Part shown: piece by piece, positions 11,836 through 24,029 of the stretch
Position numbering within the stretch: the first letter of the stretch is position 1
Layout of the letters: the number at the start of each line of letters is the position of its first letter
NCBI GenBank assembly: GCA_025200525.1
Contig: CM045762.1
Span: forward strand, 1,860,001 to 1,924,000
Reading direction: 5' to 3'
Length of the DNA: 64,000 bases
DNA from: Camellia lanceoleosa
Lineage: Eukaryota; Streptophyta; Magnoliopsida; Ericales; Theaceae
Translations under genes and position numbers: made by a program
Notes under the pieces: generated by a model
What the model was told of the DNA's origin: nothing
The model's input: the letters and a program-made list of their open reading frames with translations, nothing else
Databases searched by the model: none

Positions 11836-12122
11836 ATTACAAAAATAACCTTCGAAAGCCAAAAAAGCCAACAGGCAGTACTCAACATTACATATCTATA
11901 TCATCCTAATATCATTAAAATTACAAAAAATCAATTAATAAAAATAAAACTTGATATGATAATATTAAATATTATATGTATATATATATATATCTTATTA
12001 AATAACACTTACACATGGTTCAAGGACGGCTGCTGTATATTAAATACTAACATATACCCGTGCCTGAAGGCACGATGTAAATAATGTTATGATTAGAATA
12101 TAATTGTAATCTCAACATTGTG
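11836..12122. other. AT-rich DNA, no gene; small hairpin CGTGCCTGAAGGCACG
   Basis: The sequence is AT-rich with a (TA)n run near 11975-11993. At about 12058-12074 there is a short GC-rich hairpin (CGTGCC, loop, GGCACG). Such hairpins are common near termini of Helitron-like plant repeats, but no CTRR end is visible. Confidence 0.4.
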
Positions 12123-12380
12123 GGTGTTTAGGAAGTGAATTTTTATGTAGGTTTTTTTAGTTGTAGGATATTATTGAAGAAATTTTTTTTGTGTTTGGGA
12201 AGATAGTTGGGTTTTTTTGTGGTTAGATATGATGTTTGTGAGAAAAAAAGTGAAATGATTATGGGGTTGGATGTGATATTTTGTTTGGATGTGTTTTTTT
12301 TTTGGTTTTACAAAAAGTTTGTCTTTTAGTGAAAAAAATAAAAAAAAAATCCCAATCCCAAACCCAAGTTCCCAAACACC
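12123..12380. mobile_element. Possible degenerate MITE (258 bp)
   Basis: GGTGTTTAGGAA at the left end and TTCCCAAACACC at the right end form 12-bp terminal inverted repeats with one mismatch. The interior is T/G-rich and non-coding. The termini resemble PIF/Harbinger-type MITEs. I cannot see a clear target duplication. Confidence 0.4.
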
Positions 12381-12639
12381 ACCATTATTTAAATTTATTT
12401 TTTAATTTGATAAAATCACAAATTTATTATAAAATTTTGGAATTCTCACAAAACTCCTCACGAAAACTTGCTTTTGCTTATATAATATACAGCTAGAGAG
12501 ATAGATGTGCTTGGCATACATACAATTTCCACGGACATACATATAATATTGCTTTTGCTTATATAATTATATCGAAATTATAATGTCCTAGTGTATTACG
12601 ACATACATACATTCTATGGAAATATGTGTAAAATATATT

Positions 12640-13425
12640 GAACAAAAAAGAGAAAATTAAGAAAAAAAATAAATAGAGAGAAAAATAAAAACGGGAGCAA
12701 ATGAAAAAAAATAAAAGGAAAAGAGAGAGAAATGTGAGATCATGGAAGGATAGGTGAGAAAATGAAAAAGTAAGAGAGAGAGAAGTGGGAAAGTATAAAA
12801 TGTATATGTATGATATTTTTTGAGAAAATATATCTCAGTTATTCTTTTATAATTTGAACAGATCTGAGCCATCCAAATGTCTTAATAAGACAAAAATATG
12901 ACGAAGATTCAAAAATCGTCCTGCTTTATTAAAATATGTTGAAGATTTATATAAGGTCTAAATTTATGAAGTCTATTAGGTATTTAATATATTTAAAAAT
13001 AATAATTAATTGTTCATATTCATTTAATTTGTGGACTATAAAATTCATTAATTTAATCTCCACTATACAAAGTAAAATCTGATTCCTAATTCTGGGATCG
13101 TAAACTTTTTCATATAATATGAATAAAAATAAGTGAACAAAAAGGAGAAAATAAATAAAACTAAACAAATAGAGAGAAAAATTAAAAAAAAAAATTAAAA
13201 AGAAAAGAGAGAGGAATGCGGGATCATGGGATCATGGAATGATGGGTGATAAAAGGAAAAAGTAAGAGAGAGAAGTAAGAAAATAGAAAATGTACACGAA
13301 AGATATTTTTTGGAAAATATTTCTCGACTGTTGTTTTATAATTTGAATAGATCTAAGCCGTCTAAATGTCCTAGTAGGACAAATATGTGTAGGACAAATT
13401 CAAAAACCATCCTGCTTTATTATAT
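12640..13425. repeat. Diverged direct repeat (about 290 bp, two copies) in AT-rich DNA
   Basis: The stretch at about 12640-12930 recurs at about 13134-13425. Shared blocks include an A/G-rich run with AAATAGAGAGAAAAAT, GGGATCATGG-like boxes, AAAAGTAAGAGAGAG, TTTTATAATTTGAA, and CGTCCTGCTTTATT against CATCCTGCTTTATT at the ends. Both copies keep the same order, so this is an old duplication or two copies of one non-coding element. No ORF of note. Confidence 0.6.
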
Positions 13426-13650
13426 AGATTATATATATATATATATATTTATATATATCTTTTAAAATTCGGTTCGGTTCGGTTCGAACTGTAATTTTTT
13501 TCATAAAATCAATTAACCAAACCATTTTTACGGTTCTTGATATTTCTTGAACCGAAACTGAACCGGTTCTTAATAGAACCGAACCAAACCGTATGGTTCA
13601 ATTTGGTTCGATCCGAATTTCCGATTTGAATGGATTTTTGAACAGCCCAA
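13426..13650. repeat. (TA)n run and CGGTTCGG-rich MITE-like remnant
   Basis: A (TA)n run fills about 13429-13460. It is followed by TTCGGTTCGGTTCGGTTCGAA (13471 on) and, further right, its complement (GAACCGAACCAAACCG) up to TGAACAGCCC near 13647. Inverted CGGTT/AACCG arrays ending in GAACAGCCC are typical of non-autonomous hAT-like elements in plants. The left terminus is unclear. Confidence 0.45.
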
Positions 13651-14449
13651 CTCAAATATGGCACGAATTCTATTTACCTATTTATAAAATACCTATCCAT
13701 CTATACTACTATATATGAACATTGAATTTGGTGTCCAAATTTTCAAACATTCTGCTCATGCTCATGTCAAGTAAAAGATTTTTATATATTAAAATAAACG
13801 TATCGTCACTTGCTAATTATTAAAAAGTAAACATGTGTCATAAATTTTCTTCTATTCTTCTGTTATGTAGTACTCTCTTTTTAAGCCAAATGTCAATTTT
13901 TTAGGGAATTTGGTAATAGATCCTCAGAGTTTAACTTGTCTTTCAAAATGACAAGTATTATATAGATCCTTTCAAAATCTTCTATTATTTTAAAACTTAT
14001 TTCTTTTAATATAATACCCTCATATATATATATATATATATATATATAAATGTGTGTGTATATCAACTTGTAATTACTCTCTCTCATCTCAATCTCTCTT
14101 CTCTCTGTCTCGCACTTATCACTATTCTCTTCATCGGTGCCATCGCTGCTCTCCATCGGCACCACCGTCGCTTACGATGGAACTCTTTCTCTACCGTCTT
14201 CATCACCACCATCATTTGTTGCATCCACAACTTTAGATCTGAGATCATTCACAATTGTCATCGCTGGAAAATGACGATTTACGACGGTTCGCAAACCTCA
14301 AATATGAGATCCTTTACTCTCTCTTTGGTTTTGATGGTTTGTGCACTCTCTCTTTGTCTCTCTCTTCTTCTTTTTCTCTTGATCATCTGTTTTCAAACTC
14401 TGTCTCTCTATCTCTTTTTCTTCTTCTCATGCTGCTCTGTTCTTTCAAC

Positions 14450-14730
14450 AATAAAATTTTACTCTAGTTCATGACACAAAACTCTTATGTGAAGCCATCA
14501 TCCTAGCTTGTTCCAGAGTAAAATTTTACTTTGAAATACAATAAACTTTACTCTGTAATTTTATTTTATTTCTAAAAAAAGAGAGTAAAATTTTACTCTG
14601 AATCCTATGATTTAAAGTAAAATTTTACTGTCATTAAGCAAATTAGTATGTTGTTAACTAGAGTAAAATTTTACTGTTATGAAAACAGAGTACATCTTAA
14701 ATGAACGAACCAGAGTCAAATTTTTCTTTT
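14450..14730. repeat. Cluster of AGAGTAAAATTTTACTCT palindromes
   Basis: The 18-bp palindrome or close variants occur at about 14450, 14515, 14582 (perfect), 14613, 14660 and, more diverged, 14712. Spacing is irregular (about 30-65 bp). Confidence 0.7.
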
Positions 14731-14991
14731 AGATCTATGAACGAACAAACAAACAAACAACTTTTAATTTTTCATTACAATATCTCGATTTCTCATTTTT
14801 CTATCAAATCTAAGTTTTTTTTTTATTTAATTTTTTAAATTTTTTATCTCTAATATGAAGTTATTGATCTCAAATATGAGTTCGTAGGTATCAAATCTGA
14901 GATGGTGGTGGTTTAACAGTAAAAATGGTGGTTGTTAGCCGACGGTGAAGATGAGCGACGCTGATAGACGATGAACAACCATTGAGTTGGT

Positions 14992-14997
<6 letters not shown>

Positions 14998-15024
<27 letters not shown>
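14998..15024. repeat. (GA)n microsatellite
   Basis: An uninterrupted GA dinucleotide run of about 27 bp. Confidence 0.9.
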
Positions 15025-15027
<3 letters not shown>

Positions 15028-15200
15028 GTAAAATAAATGGAAGAAAAAGAGGGTATAATGGTCAAATAAAATATTAAAATAATAAATTTTATCCTTTATA
15101 CAGAATTTTATAATTATAAGGGGGTTTTGAAAGTACTAATTTTTTTTCCCCTTTTAACAAGAAAAGGAAACTAAGAGGGGTTTATGGCCAAATTTTCTTT

Positions 15201-15653
15201 CTTTTTATCTAAAAATAAAAAAAATAAATAAATAGTAGTTAAAAGAGAGGCATAAGGTTTTAACCTAAGACTATTTCACAAATTACTGAAGAATACTTTC
15301 ATTACTTAAACAATATAAAAAATATATTATGAATTCAAAATTAAAATTTATATTTTAAGTACATCCACACTCCTAATATTAATAAATATGTTTATGTTTA
15401 TTGTTTTTAAAAGGATAATGAATGTAAAATATGTTTGGTAAATATATTTTAAAAAACAAGGGGTGACTAAATGTGATTGTGGACAAATTATGGAAGCTAA
15501 AAATAATGATTAGATTGGTTCTCGACCAAGAAATTAGTGGGCAAAAGTGATTTCTAATTAAAATAAGGTTGTGTGTGTGAGATGGTTAGGAAGTGATTGT
15601 CACCAATGATAGTCTGATTTGCAACAGGGGATGACCATAGAAGGTTATTGGCA
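15201..15653. other. AT-rich DNA, no gene seen
   Basis: No long ORF, repeat array or recognisable element in this 450 bp. Confidence 0.6.
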
Positions 15654-15661
15654 ATGCTAAG

Positions 15662-16472
15662 TAGGGGTGGGCAACGGTTTATTCGAACCGCTCAAACCGA
15701 CCAACCCGCCCAACCTGCATATAAATGGGCGGTTTCGCAAACATAATGCGGGCGGATGTGGTTTGAAATATGACAAATTTGCAGGTTGCGGGCGGGTCGC
15801 GGTTTAAACCCGCAACCCGCAAAAACCACCCGCACTTTAATTATTATTATTATTTTTATTTTTTATATACTAACTTTGTGACTTTTACATGAGCACCATT
15901 ATATTTTCTATGACACTAGGATCCTTATTTTTAAGTATTTCTCAACTTTCTTAATGCTGTAGAATTATCAAATCCTAAACTTGGTTTCTTATATGATTTT
16001 TATTGGTGATTCATCCATTTTTTCCTAATAACATTTTCCTTCTGGTGGTCGATGGAACTTCTAGTTTGATTATTGATTACTGAACTGGCAATTCTAATTG
16101 AGTACAACCTTTAATGCATTGATATACATTTTTTTCATGGCAAAAATGCTAGTGTAGGGTCTCTTTGTTTTGGGTACTTTTATTTAATGCATTGATATTC
16201 AATTTTTATTTGTAAACTCATCAGAAAATTGTTATCACAAATATATAAAATGAATCTGATGCCTAAATTTGATGGGAAAAACAAACTCAAAAGTTAATTT
16301 TTAAAGAAAAAAGTGTAAACCGCAAACCGCCTGCACATTTGCAAACCCTATCCGCACAAATCGTAAACCGCACTACTGGCGATTGCAGGTTAACTTTTTC
16401 CCAAACCGCATAGATGCGGGCGGGTCAAAACCGAACCGCAAACTACACAAAACCGATTTGCGAACACCCCTA
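15662..16472. mobile_element. Non-autonomous hAT-like element (811 bp)
   Basis: It starts TAGGGGTGGGCAAC and ends with the near-complement TTGCGAACACCCCTA. An 8-bp target duplication flanks it: ATGCTAAG (15654-15661) and ATGCTAAA (16473-16480), one mismatch. GCGGGCGG/CCGCCCGC-type arrays lie near both ends, as in many plant hAT derivatives. No transposase is encoded. Confidence 0.8.
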
Positions 16473-16480
16473 ATGCTAAA

Positions 16481-17514
16481 GGAGTGACTATAGAAATTCT
16501 TAAAAGGCTAATTAATGCATGACGGTGCCTATTATTTTTATTTGATGTTTTTAGTTATGACATTTTGTTTTTGGAATTTTTATTGATAAATCCATTTTAG
16601 AGTTGTTATAACCCATTAGGTCCATAAAGGGTTATTATAACCTGATTAGCCCCATATACTTTTTTTTTTTTATTCCATGAGGTCCATTTTACTAATTTTA
16701 TATTTTTAACTGGACTATTATGCCCTTATGTATATATATTGTGTTGATACACATACCACGTTGCCTCTTTTTTCGTTTATTCTGTTTTGGTAGTTTCTAT
16801 CTTCATGGTTTTGATCATCATTCTAATTCAGATGAATATGTTTCTATTTTTCATGCTCGTTTCAAGGCTTTGATGTGCTGGGGTTTGATTGTTGTTGTTG
16901 TAGTATGGTTCGGTGATTTTTGAGTGAAGACGACGGATTGGACGATGTTTGGTTGTGACATTTTTTGGAGTATAACTAGTTGAAATCAGTTCTTTTCGAG
17001 TTATAGGATGAGTGTAGGATTGCATGATTAAGGTTAGTATCATTTTGGTTATGAATACATGTTCAGTTTATGTTTTGATTTGTATGATGGATGAGATGCT
17101 CTATTTTTTGATTGATATGGATCGGATGCACTGTTTGTTCAATTATATGCATTTTACGTGGTCCTGTGGAGGGGAGGTCATTCAAATTATGTGAAGAATA
17201 TGGATGTTCTCATTTTACTTTGATGTTTGCTTAATGAGGCTCTGTGTAGGCGAGATAATTCAGAGTATATGTAACAATGTGAATATTCACATCTTGTTAA
17301 TATGAAGTTATGGAGGGTTGCATACATGTTGTGTACTGTCACCTTATTGTGGTGGTGTCATTTTGATATTGTAAAATATTTTATGTTGTATAAAGATGGT
17401 GATAGTTTTCATTTTGGATTTAGCAATTGAACTGTACACATAGGCATTTAATTTTGCACAATGTGAATTTTCATATCGTTTGAATTATTGTTGACTATTG
17501 TATTGTTGTGTTTT
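16481..17514. other. Non-coding sequence left of solo LTR S1, probably part of the MULE
   Basis: No gene is visible. The right half carries TGTGAATATTCACA (17279-17292) and related boxes that recur around the transposase gene on the other side of S1. The MULE therefore probably extends left to at least about 17.2 kb. Its terminal inverted repeat was not identified. Confidence 0.5.
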
Positions 17515-20500
17515 TGTCACAACCCCATCACGTATAAGGATTAGTACTTGATTAATTAAGAGGATTTGAGTTTAATTGCCGAGTATTATAATTTAATTGG
17601 GATTTGTGAGACTTGTGGGATCTGACTCGTATATGATTCTATTAAAGAGTTATTTTGGAATTAGAAATTAAGGGTCCAAATGACTTAAGGAAGTGAAGTT
17701 AAAAAGTTGAATCAATTTAATCTTAATTATGGACCCATTTGGGAGTTTAATTAAATATTCGATTCAGTTTAGTGAAATTGAGATTCGATTAATTAGGTCC
17801 TAATTGGAGTTGATTAAGTCATGAGGATTGAGGATTGTGGTTATTATAAATTAAATTTAATTATGATGTGCCCAATTTAAATATGTAATTTATTGATGAA
17901 AATTCGAATCTGATCAGAAATTGAAGACCTAAATGGTTCGAGAAATCAAAATTACTACGATAATAAATTTAATTTAATATTTGGAGCCTTTTGGGAGTCG
18001 GACTAAAAATCTGATTCGGATTAATAAAATTAAATATATTTAATTAGGCTCTAATGGAAGTTAATTAGACTAATTAAGTTATGTGGAATTGATGATTAGT
18101 TATGACTGATTTAATTATGTACTAATTAAGATTCATTAAGACTCAATGTTATTTAATTAAGCTAATTTTTAATCATAAACTAAATTATGAGAGAATCTAG
18201 AATTGTGGGTGTAGTGAGCATTTTTGTGGGTGTAATGACAAGTGTGTGTGCACGTGCCCCATTGTTGGGCAAGAAGTGAGGTGTGTGTGAGTGTATAATC
18301 TGGTGGGTTCACCTTGAACTCAACCATGAGTAGAAAATGCACCGTAAGAGGGAAAGAAAAGGGAATGAAGGCATCTGTGTGTTGTGCTGGAACAACAAAA
18401 CCGACAGGTAGAGAGAGAGAGAGAGAGAGAGACCAACTCTAAGTGCTGGAATGGTGAAGGAAAAGCAAGGGGAAGCTTGGGAAAAGTGGAAAGTTGAAGA
18501 GAGACTCAAGAAGTTGTGAAGAAACTCATCCAATTGAAGGTTTTTGGTAAGAAATTAAAGCTCAAATCTTGTAAATAAATTACCTACAAACTGAAATTAA
18601 GAGGAACATGGGTTCAATTTCATGTAATTAAAAGGAAATTAGCAAAAAGATGATGAAATTAAATTAGATTCATGATCATAGAAATTAATTTAGAAAGTAA
18701 TTATTTTGGGATTGATTTTTATAATCTTGCATGTTAAATTAAGTTGGGTTGAAAAACATGAGTTATGACCCTTTTAATTTGTTAAATTTGGGTTCAATTA
18801 GAGAATGATTCTTGGATTAGGTGTTATAAAATTACATGCAACAAGGTTTATTAAAAATTTGGCCCATGCAAATGGGTTAGGTCAATGATTATGGAAATCA
18901 ACTTGGAAATTAACTATTTTGCATTCAATTTTTGTAATCTTGCATGAATTTGGGCCTTATTTCTACATGCATGTAATTTTGAAGAATTAAAGAATAAATA
19001 TGGGTTTTGATTTTAATTGTTGACCCATGCATGTTAGAATTTCAAGATTTTAGATTTAATTCATGTGTGAAAGATTTACAAGTTTAAATTTGGGTTAGAT
19101 ATGAAGAAAATTAATAAAAATCTAAATTAGAGTAATTCAAGGATTAAATTATGATTTGCTTGGGAATATATATATATAATCAATAGTTTTGATCCTAATT
19201 GCATGCATGCAAATATTTCTTTAAAGGAGTTTGTAATTTTAATTTCATGATTTAAGAGGAATTAGTAAAATAATGAAGAAATTGAATTGGATTCAAAACT
19301 ATGGAAGGAAATTGGGTTCTAAACATGAAATGGGTTACATGCATGTTTATGGTTATGGAAATAGTTGCGAGAATTCTTCAAATTGAGGTTTTGATTTTCT
19401 TTTGAAACCTAAACAAAAATTGGTTTGGTTTTAATCTCTAATCCATGCATGTAATGTAATTTAAGAGTTTTATTTGATTTAAACATGTTATTGAATATAT
19501 TAAATTAGTTAGTTTTATTTGAATTACATGTATGCAATGTTGCTAGGAAAATTGACAAGAGAATGAAGAATTGGAGCTAAGATCAAGTTTATGAAGTTTA
19601 ATTAGAAATTAATTATTTTGGATTTGATTTTGAAAAGGGATTTTGGAGTCATGAGTTCATGAGTTTTGATTTAGATATTGTGTTTCAAGATTTTGAGCAA
19701 ATAACTTATAAATAATAAGTGTTTATATTTTCTAAAGTATTTTCAAAGTTTCGGTTAAGGTTAGTATGGGTTTAAAGATTGAAAATGCACTAGGGAGCCA
19801 TTTTTGAGAAATTTAAAATTCCAGAATTCTTGTTGTCTGCTCGAGCGAGGAAATACCCGCTCGAGCGTGAAAATCGACCTTCCAGTAGTTTTCAAATTTT
19901 ACAGTCCGCTCAAGCGGCCAAAGTGGCGCTCGAGCGGAGACCCATTTTCAGCATGTTTTGAAAAATTGTATTTAGTTCACATTTTTATTCTCATCTCTTT
20001 CCAAGGCATTTTAGACATGGTTTGTGACTCAATGAAGATTAATAAGCTACCAATCAACATCAATTAGTTAGTTAAAGAATGAATCATTTATCTAGTGGTA
20101 ATTATTTAAGAAGTCAAGTAAAGGATCAATCTATTTGGAAAAGAAGGACTTAGTAATAAAAGAATATGCGAAACGAGAACCCGATTCATTTGAATAAAGA
20201 AAGAATAAGCATAGTGGACTTTCGAATTATTCAGAAAGAAAACAAGGAAAGTCAAGTTTGATTAAGAAAGTAATATTGTATTTCAATGTGTATGTGTTAT
20301 GTGCTTGTGTAGGTCACGCGCCATTGTCTGCCTGATTTATCTGATATGTCCAGTCTATCTGATTTGCTTCTATAGCCATCCGTGAGTAATAACTCTGTAA
20401 AGTTATGTTTAACTTTAAGTATTTTCTGACTGATATGATATGATCTGCTTTCTGAAATGCTACGTTATGAATTATGAATGAATGTCCAATTTTCTGAAAA

Positions 20501-21372
20501 CTATTATGGCACCCTTAGTCCATATGGCCCTCGCCTAGGGGTAACAATACCGTGGCATATGGCCCTCGCCCGGGGGTAACAATACCGTGGCATATGGCCC
20601 TTGCCTGGGGGTAATAATACCAGGGTTACTTGCGCGCAAGATATGGACCTTTATGGTTGTTGGTACCAACTCTGTCTGTGGTCTCTAGACCAATTTGATC
20701 TGTTAGCTAATGGGTGTACCACATATGATCTTATGCAAAATCTGAATCTGAATATGAATATGAATATGAGCATGTATCTAAATCTGTTTCTGATTTGAAA
20801 TCTGAATATGCATAAGACTCTGTTTTTGATAAGATTATGTTTCTGATATAAACTCTGATTTCTAACTCTGTGATGGACATCATTCATTAAAACCCTTTAC
20901 TCTGTTGTTATTCACTAGGCTTTAGCTCACTGTATTATTTATGTATGTAGGTGATCAGGTGCGTGACCAGGCTTAGAGGCATCTGTCTAGAATCTGTTCT
21001 ATCAGCCAACTTATGTGCCTCCCGTAGAGGTTCCGGATATGTTAAGTGTTATCGTTAAGTGATTTAAAGTTTAAGTTATGTTTTCTTGGTTGGTTCTTCA
21101 AGTCGTGTGTATTTTGAAAAAGGGGACTAAGTCCCTTTCTGCCTAATCTGTATATATAGTATGACTTAAAGATGAGGTGTATGTATGTATATAAAAAGTT
21201 TAAAATTTTTTTGTCCCATATAAGTCTGCACAGCTCAATGGACGTTGTATATTCTTATTTGCTTCCGCTAGCCCCTAATATTATATTAATCTGTCTCAGA
21301 GGCCTTCGGTAATCCCAGGATTACTGGCCGATTACGATGCTAAACCTATAGGGGCGGGTTTGGGTCGTGACA
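17515..21372 (+). mobile_element. Solo LTR 'S1', Tekay/Del-like group (3858 bp)
   Basis: It starts TGTCACAACCCC and ends GGGTCGTGACA. A 5-bp duplication GTTTT flanks it (17510-17514 and 21373-21377). The last 80 bases (GGATTACTGGCCGATTACGA, then GGGGCGGGTTTGGGTCGTGACA split by TATA) match the ends of S2 and of the LTRs of element R. So do the inner block TTATTCACTAGGCTTTAGC (about 20907) and the GTGAGTAA box (20382). No coding content. A (GA)n run lies at 18413-18432, CTCGAGCG palindromes at 19838-19945 and a minisatellite at 20518-20625. It is inserted in the MULE. Confidence 0.88.
20518..20625. repeat. Minisatellite in S1 (3 units of about 37 bp)
   Basis: The unit CATATGGCCCTCGCCTAGGG + GTAACAATACCGTGG repeats three times with few changes. 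Confidence 0.85.
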
Positions 21373-22450
21373 GTTTTTATAGAAGATAGATACCTTTATG
21401 ATGTTGGTGTGCACATATGGTTACAGTACAACTGTAATAAATGTTGCCCGCTCATTGTGTTATTCGCGTTTGGTGGAGCGTTTGTGTGAAAAATGGGATG
21501 AGTTGTCTGTTTGTTCTATTTCATTGTTTTGTCAGCTACCTATGATTAATAGGTGTGATTTGGACAATAAGGAAGAATTTCAAAACATGTTATTACTTGC
21601 TAAATCAATGGGGGTACAACATGTAGAAGTTATATTTGAGTTGAAAAGTGATATTGGTCAGTTGAGTAGCTCTGGGTCGCTGCGTGTGGGGGGTGAGGAA
21701 GAAATTGATGTACTATGGAGATTTTGCCAGCATAAGGAGAAGGTGTTGTTGTCAGCCCCTTGGGCAAATGGTATTATGCATGCGGGACAACGGTTTGTTG
21801 GAGGTGCACAAGAATTTCATGATGTTTTATGTAAGTATACCATCCAATGTGGGTTTCAGTTTATGTATGTCAAGAACGAAATAACAAGGGTTACTGTAGT
21901 GTGTGCGATGCGCAAGGAGAGAGGCTGCTTATGGGCTATACATTGTAGAGCACAACGAGCAAATGATTTTTTTACATCAAAAGGTTTAGTGATGTGTATA
22001 GTTGTGGTACAGATGTCCGAACATCAAAGAATTCGAGAGTTAGTTCTAGTTTGGTGTCGAGTACTATATCTGAAATTGTGAGGGATAAGTCGTTGACTCG
22101 GCCATGCGAGGTGGTGATTATTTTGAAGAGGGATTATGGGTTAGATGTGAGTTACCACGTGGTATGGTTGGGCGTGGAATAAGTAAAGGCTGTTATTCAT
22201 GGAGATCACTTATTATCGTTTGACCAGCTGCGGTGGTATTCAGATACTGTGATGCGTTACAATCTGAGAAGTTATGTCAATATTGACTATGATGCGAGTA
22301 GTCAACAGTTTTGTCGTTTCTTTGTATCATTCACTACGTGTATGTTTGGATTAAATTCTTGTCGGCCTTTATTATTCCTGGATAGAACATTCCTCAAAAG
22401 AAAGTACAAAGGTCAGCTACTTGCGGCAACGGCGAAAGATGGAAACAATG

Positions 22451-22638
22451 GTTAGTATTTTTTTAGCTGTCTTCATGTAAATATTCACATTGAGCGGCAT
22501 AGTGTGGACATATGACAGACGATTACACAGTGTAAGCATTCACATGACCTATTTCCTTTATAGTGTTTTTGTAAACTACTTGTGTTACTATTCACATTGG
22601 AATATTGTGAACAGTTGTTTAATAGTGTTGTGTTGTAG
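22451..22638 (+). other. Probable intron 1 of the MULE transposase
   Basis: AACAATG is followed by GTTAGT, and TTGTAG precedes GTCTATTTCCTG. Removal joins KDGNNG to LFPVAF in frame, the expected MULE sequence order. Confidence 0.7.
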
Positions 22639-23035
22639 GTCTATTTCCTGTTGCATTTACGATTGTTTATTTAGAGACCACGGCCAATTAGTCGTGTTTC
22701 TTACACAAACTTGAGAAGGTCGTTGATGGTAAGCGTCAAATTACTTTTATGTTTGACCGTAATCTTGGTCTATTAGAAGCGATGCCGAAGGTGTTCCCAT
22801 CTACTCACCACGGTTATTACTTACAACACTTAAAGAACAACTTAAGAGACCGGATGAAGGGAATTGACAATGGATTTAGGGACCACCTCATCAGTAGTTT
22901 GGGTGACCGTGCTTACGAGCCAACTGTGGTAGGGTTCCATAAAAAGCTTGAGAAATTAAAAGAGGAGGGTATGTAAGGAGCGCATAGTTTTTTCAAGGAG
23001 TTGGCACCTGAGCACTGGGCAAATTCATACTTCAA

Positions 23036-23185
23036 GTAATAGTAGTTTCCTGATGTATTCCATTTGTCAAGTTTAGAATGGTAGCGATGTGAAATTTCAG
23101 TTATGTTTTGTGACAATGTGAAATTTCATATTCAGTTTCGAAGAGATTTAATTCAATATTGTACAATGTTTTTGATGTTGTGCAG
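23036..23185 (+). other. Probable intron 2 of the MULE transposase
   Basis: TACTTCAA is followed by GTAATAG, and TGTGCAG precedes GTGCATGCATTATGGAG. Removal joins WANSYFK to MHYGEMTSNAAE, the order seen in MULE transposases. Confidence 0.6.
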
Positions 23186-23882
23186 GTGCATGCATTATGG
23201 AGAGATGACATCCAATGCGGCGGAGTCATTTAATAATTGGATTAAAGAAGCACGCAATTTTCCTATCACTCAGATAGTGGACACAATTCGTACTCAGTTG
23301 ATACGGCAAATGTCTGCGCAGCGTGACCAAGCAAACAAGTGGAATGAGCTTATTTGTCCTACATTCGAAACAATGCTTCTTGATTCGTTCAATGACAGCA
23401 GGTCTTGGCAGGTGAGCAAAGCTAATGAGAATGTGTTTGAGGTTCGTTCTATACCATCTGTTACAATTGATATTGTAAGGCATACGTGTTCTTGCTTCAA
23501 ATGGCAAATCAACGGATTTCCATGTGACCATGCTATTAATGCTATTCAGAAGAGCCGCTACAATCTCAATGATTGTGTGGAACATTACTTTCATATAGAG
23601 ACGTATCGTGCAGCCTATTCGGGTGCTATATTCCCTATACCGTCGGTGGAAAAGCCGTCTTTTGATTCCACGGACTTCACTATATACCCACCAATTGTGA
23701 AAACACCACCCGGTAGGTTGAAAAAGAATAGAATCCCATCAAGGGGTGAGAAACTAAAGCAAATAAGGTGCGTGAGATGTGACAAGTTAGGAAGCCACAA
23801 TTGGAAATCATGCAAAGAAGCCGATATAGGGTGTACATTTTTTCATTTCAACATTGTGTTTTACACGGGATTCTTATATTGA

Positions 23883-23997
23883 TTTTTGAAATAAGATTGT
23901 GTTATGTTGGAAAATATTGTGTTGCAATAAGATTACGTTGTGTTGGCAAACATAATAATGCATTGGCAAACCTAATAATGCATTAGTATTTGATTTG

Positions 23998-24029
<32 letters not shown>

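Larger units (their letters stand above)
13905..15200. mobile_element. Inverted-repeat element, about 1.3 kb, non-coding
   Basis: The left end (GGAATTTGGTAATAGATCCTC, then AGAGTTTAACTTG) resembles, with about 70% match, the reverse complement of the right end near 15140-15200 (AAATTTGGCCATAAACCCCTC, then TTAGTTTCC). Inner inverted blocks follow: (TA)n at 14022-14048, a CTCTCT-rich stretch near 14080 and its GA-rich counterpart at 14998-15024. The centre carries a cluster of AGTAAAATTTTACT palindromes. The translations here are artefacts of low-complexity sequence. Family and target duplication are not determined. Confidence 0.4.
21398..23882 (+). pseudogene. MULE (Mutator-like) transposase, decayed
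   Basis: The reading order fits a plant MULE transposase. Exon 1 carries the MuDR N-terminal domain (GQRFVGGAQEFHDVLCKYTI, FQFMYVKNEITRVTVVCA). The catalytic region starts CRPLLFLDRTFLKRKYKGQL (first Asp kept). A likely intron (22451-22638, GTTAGT..TTGTAG) restores the frame into LFPVAF. The second acidic site, usually VDSE in relatives, reads VYLE, and a TAG replaces the Trp just after it. A second likely intron is 23036-23185. Then come YGEMTSNAAESFNNWIKEAR, a SWIM zinc finger (CSCFKWQINGFPCDH, near 23490-23530) and a Cys/His knuckle (CVRCDKLGSHNWKSC). Stops, frame breaks and the lost acidic residue show it is inactive. It would have cut and moved the MULE. Confidence 0.88.

Noticed and set aside
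12058..12074. GC-rich hairpin as the end of a Helitron
   Set aside because: No CTRR terminus at the expected distance and no A/T target site that could be paired with another end.
14052..14474. ORF of 140 codons with many Leu, Ser and His residues
   Set aside because: It lies in low-complexity CTCT-rich DNA between the arms of a non-coding inverted-repeat element. No domain and biased composition.
16481..17514. Left terminal inverted repeat of the MULE
   Set aside because: No complement of this region was found near the right side, which is cut by LTR B, so no terminus can be called.
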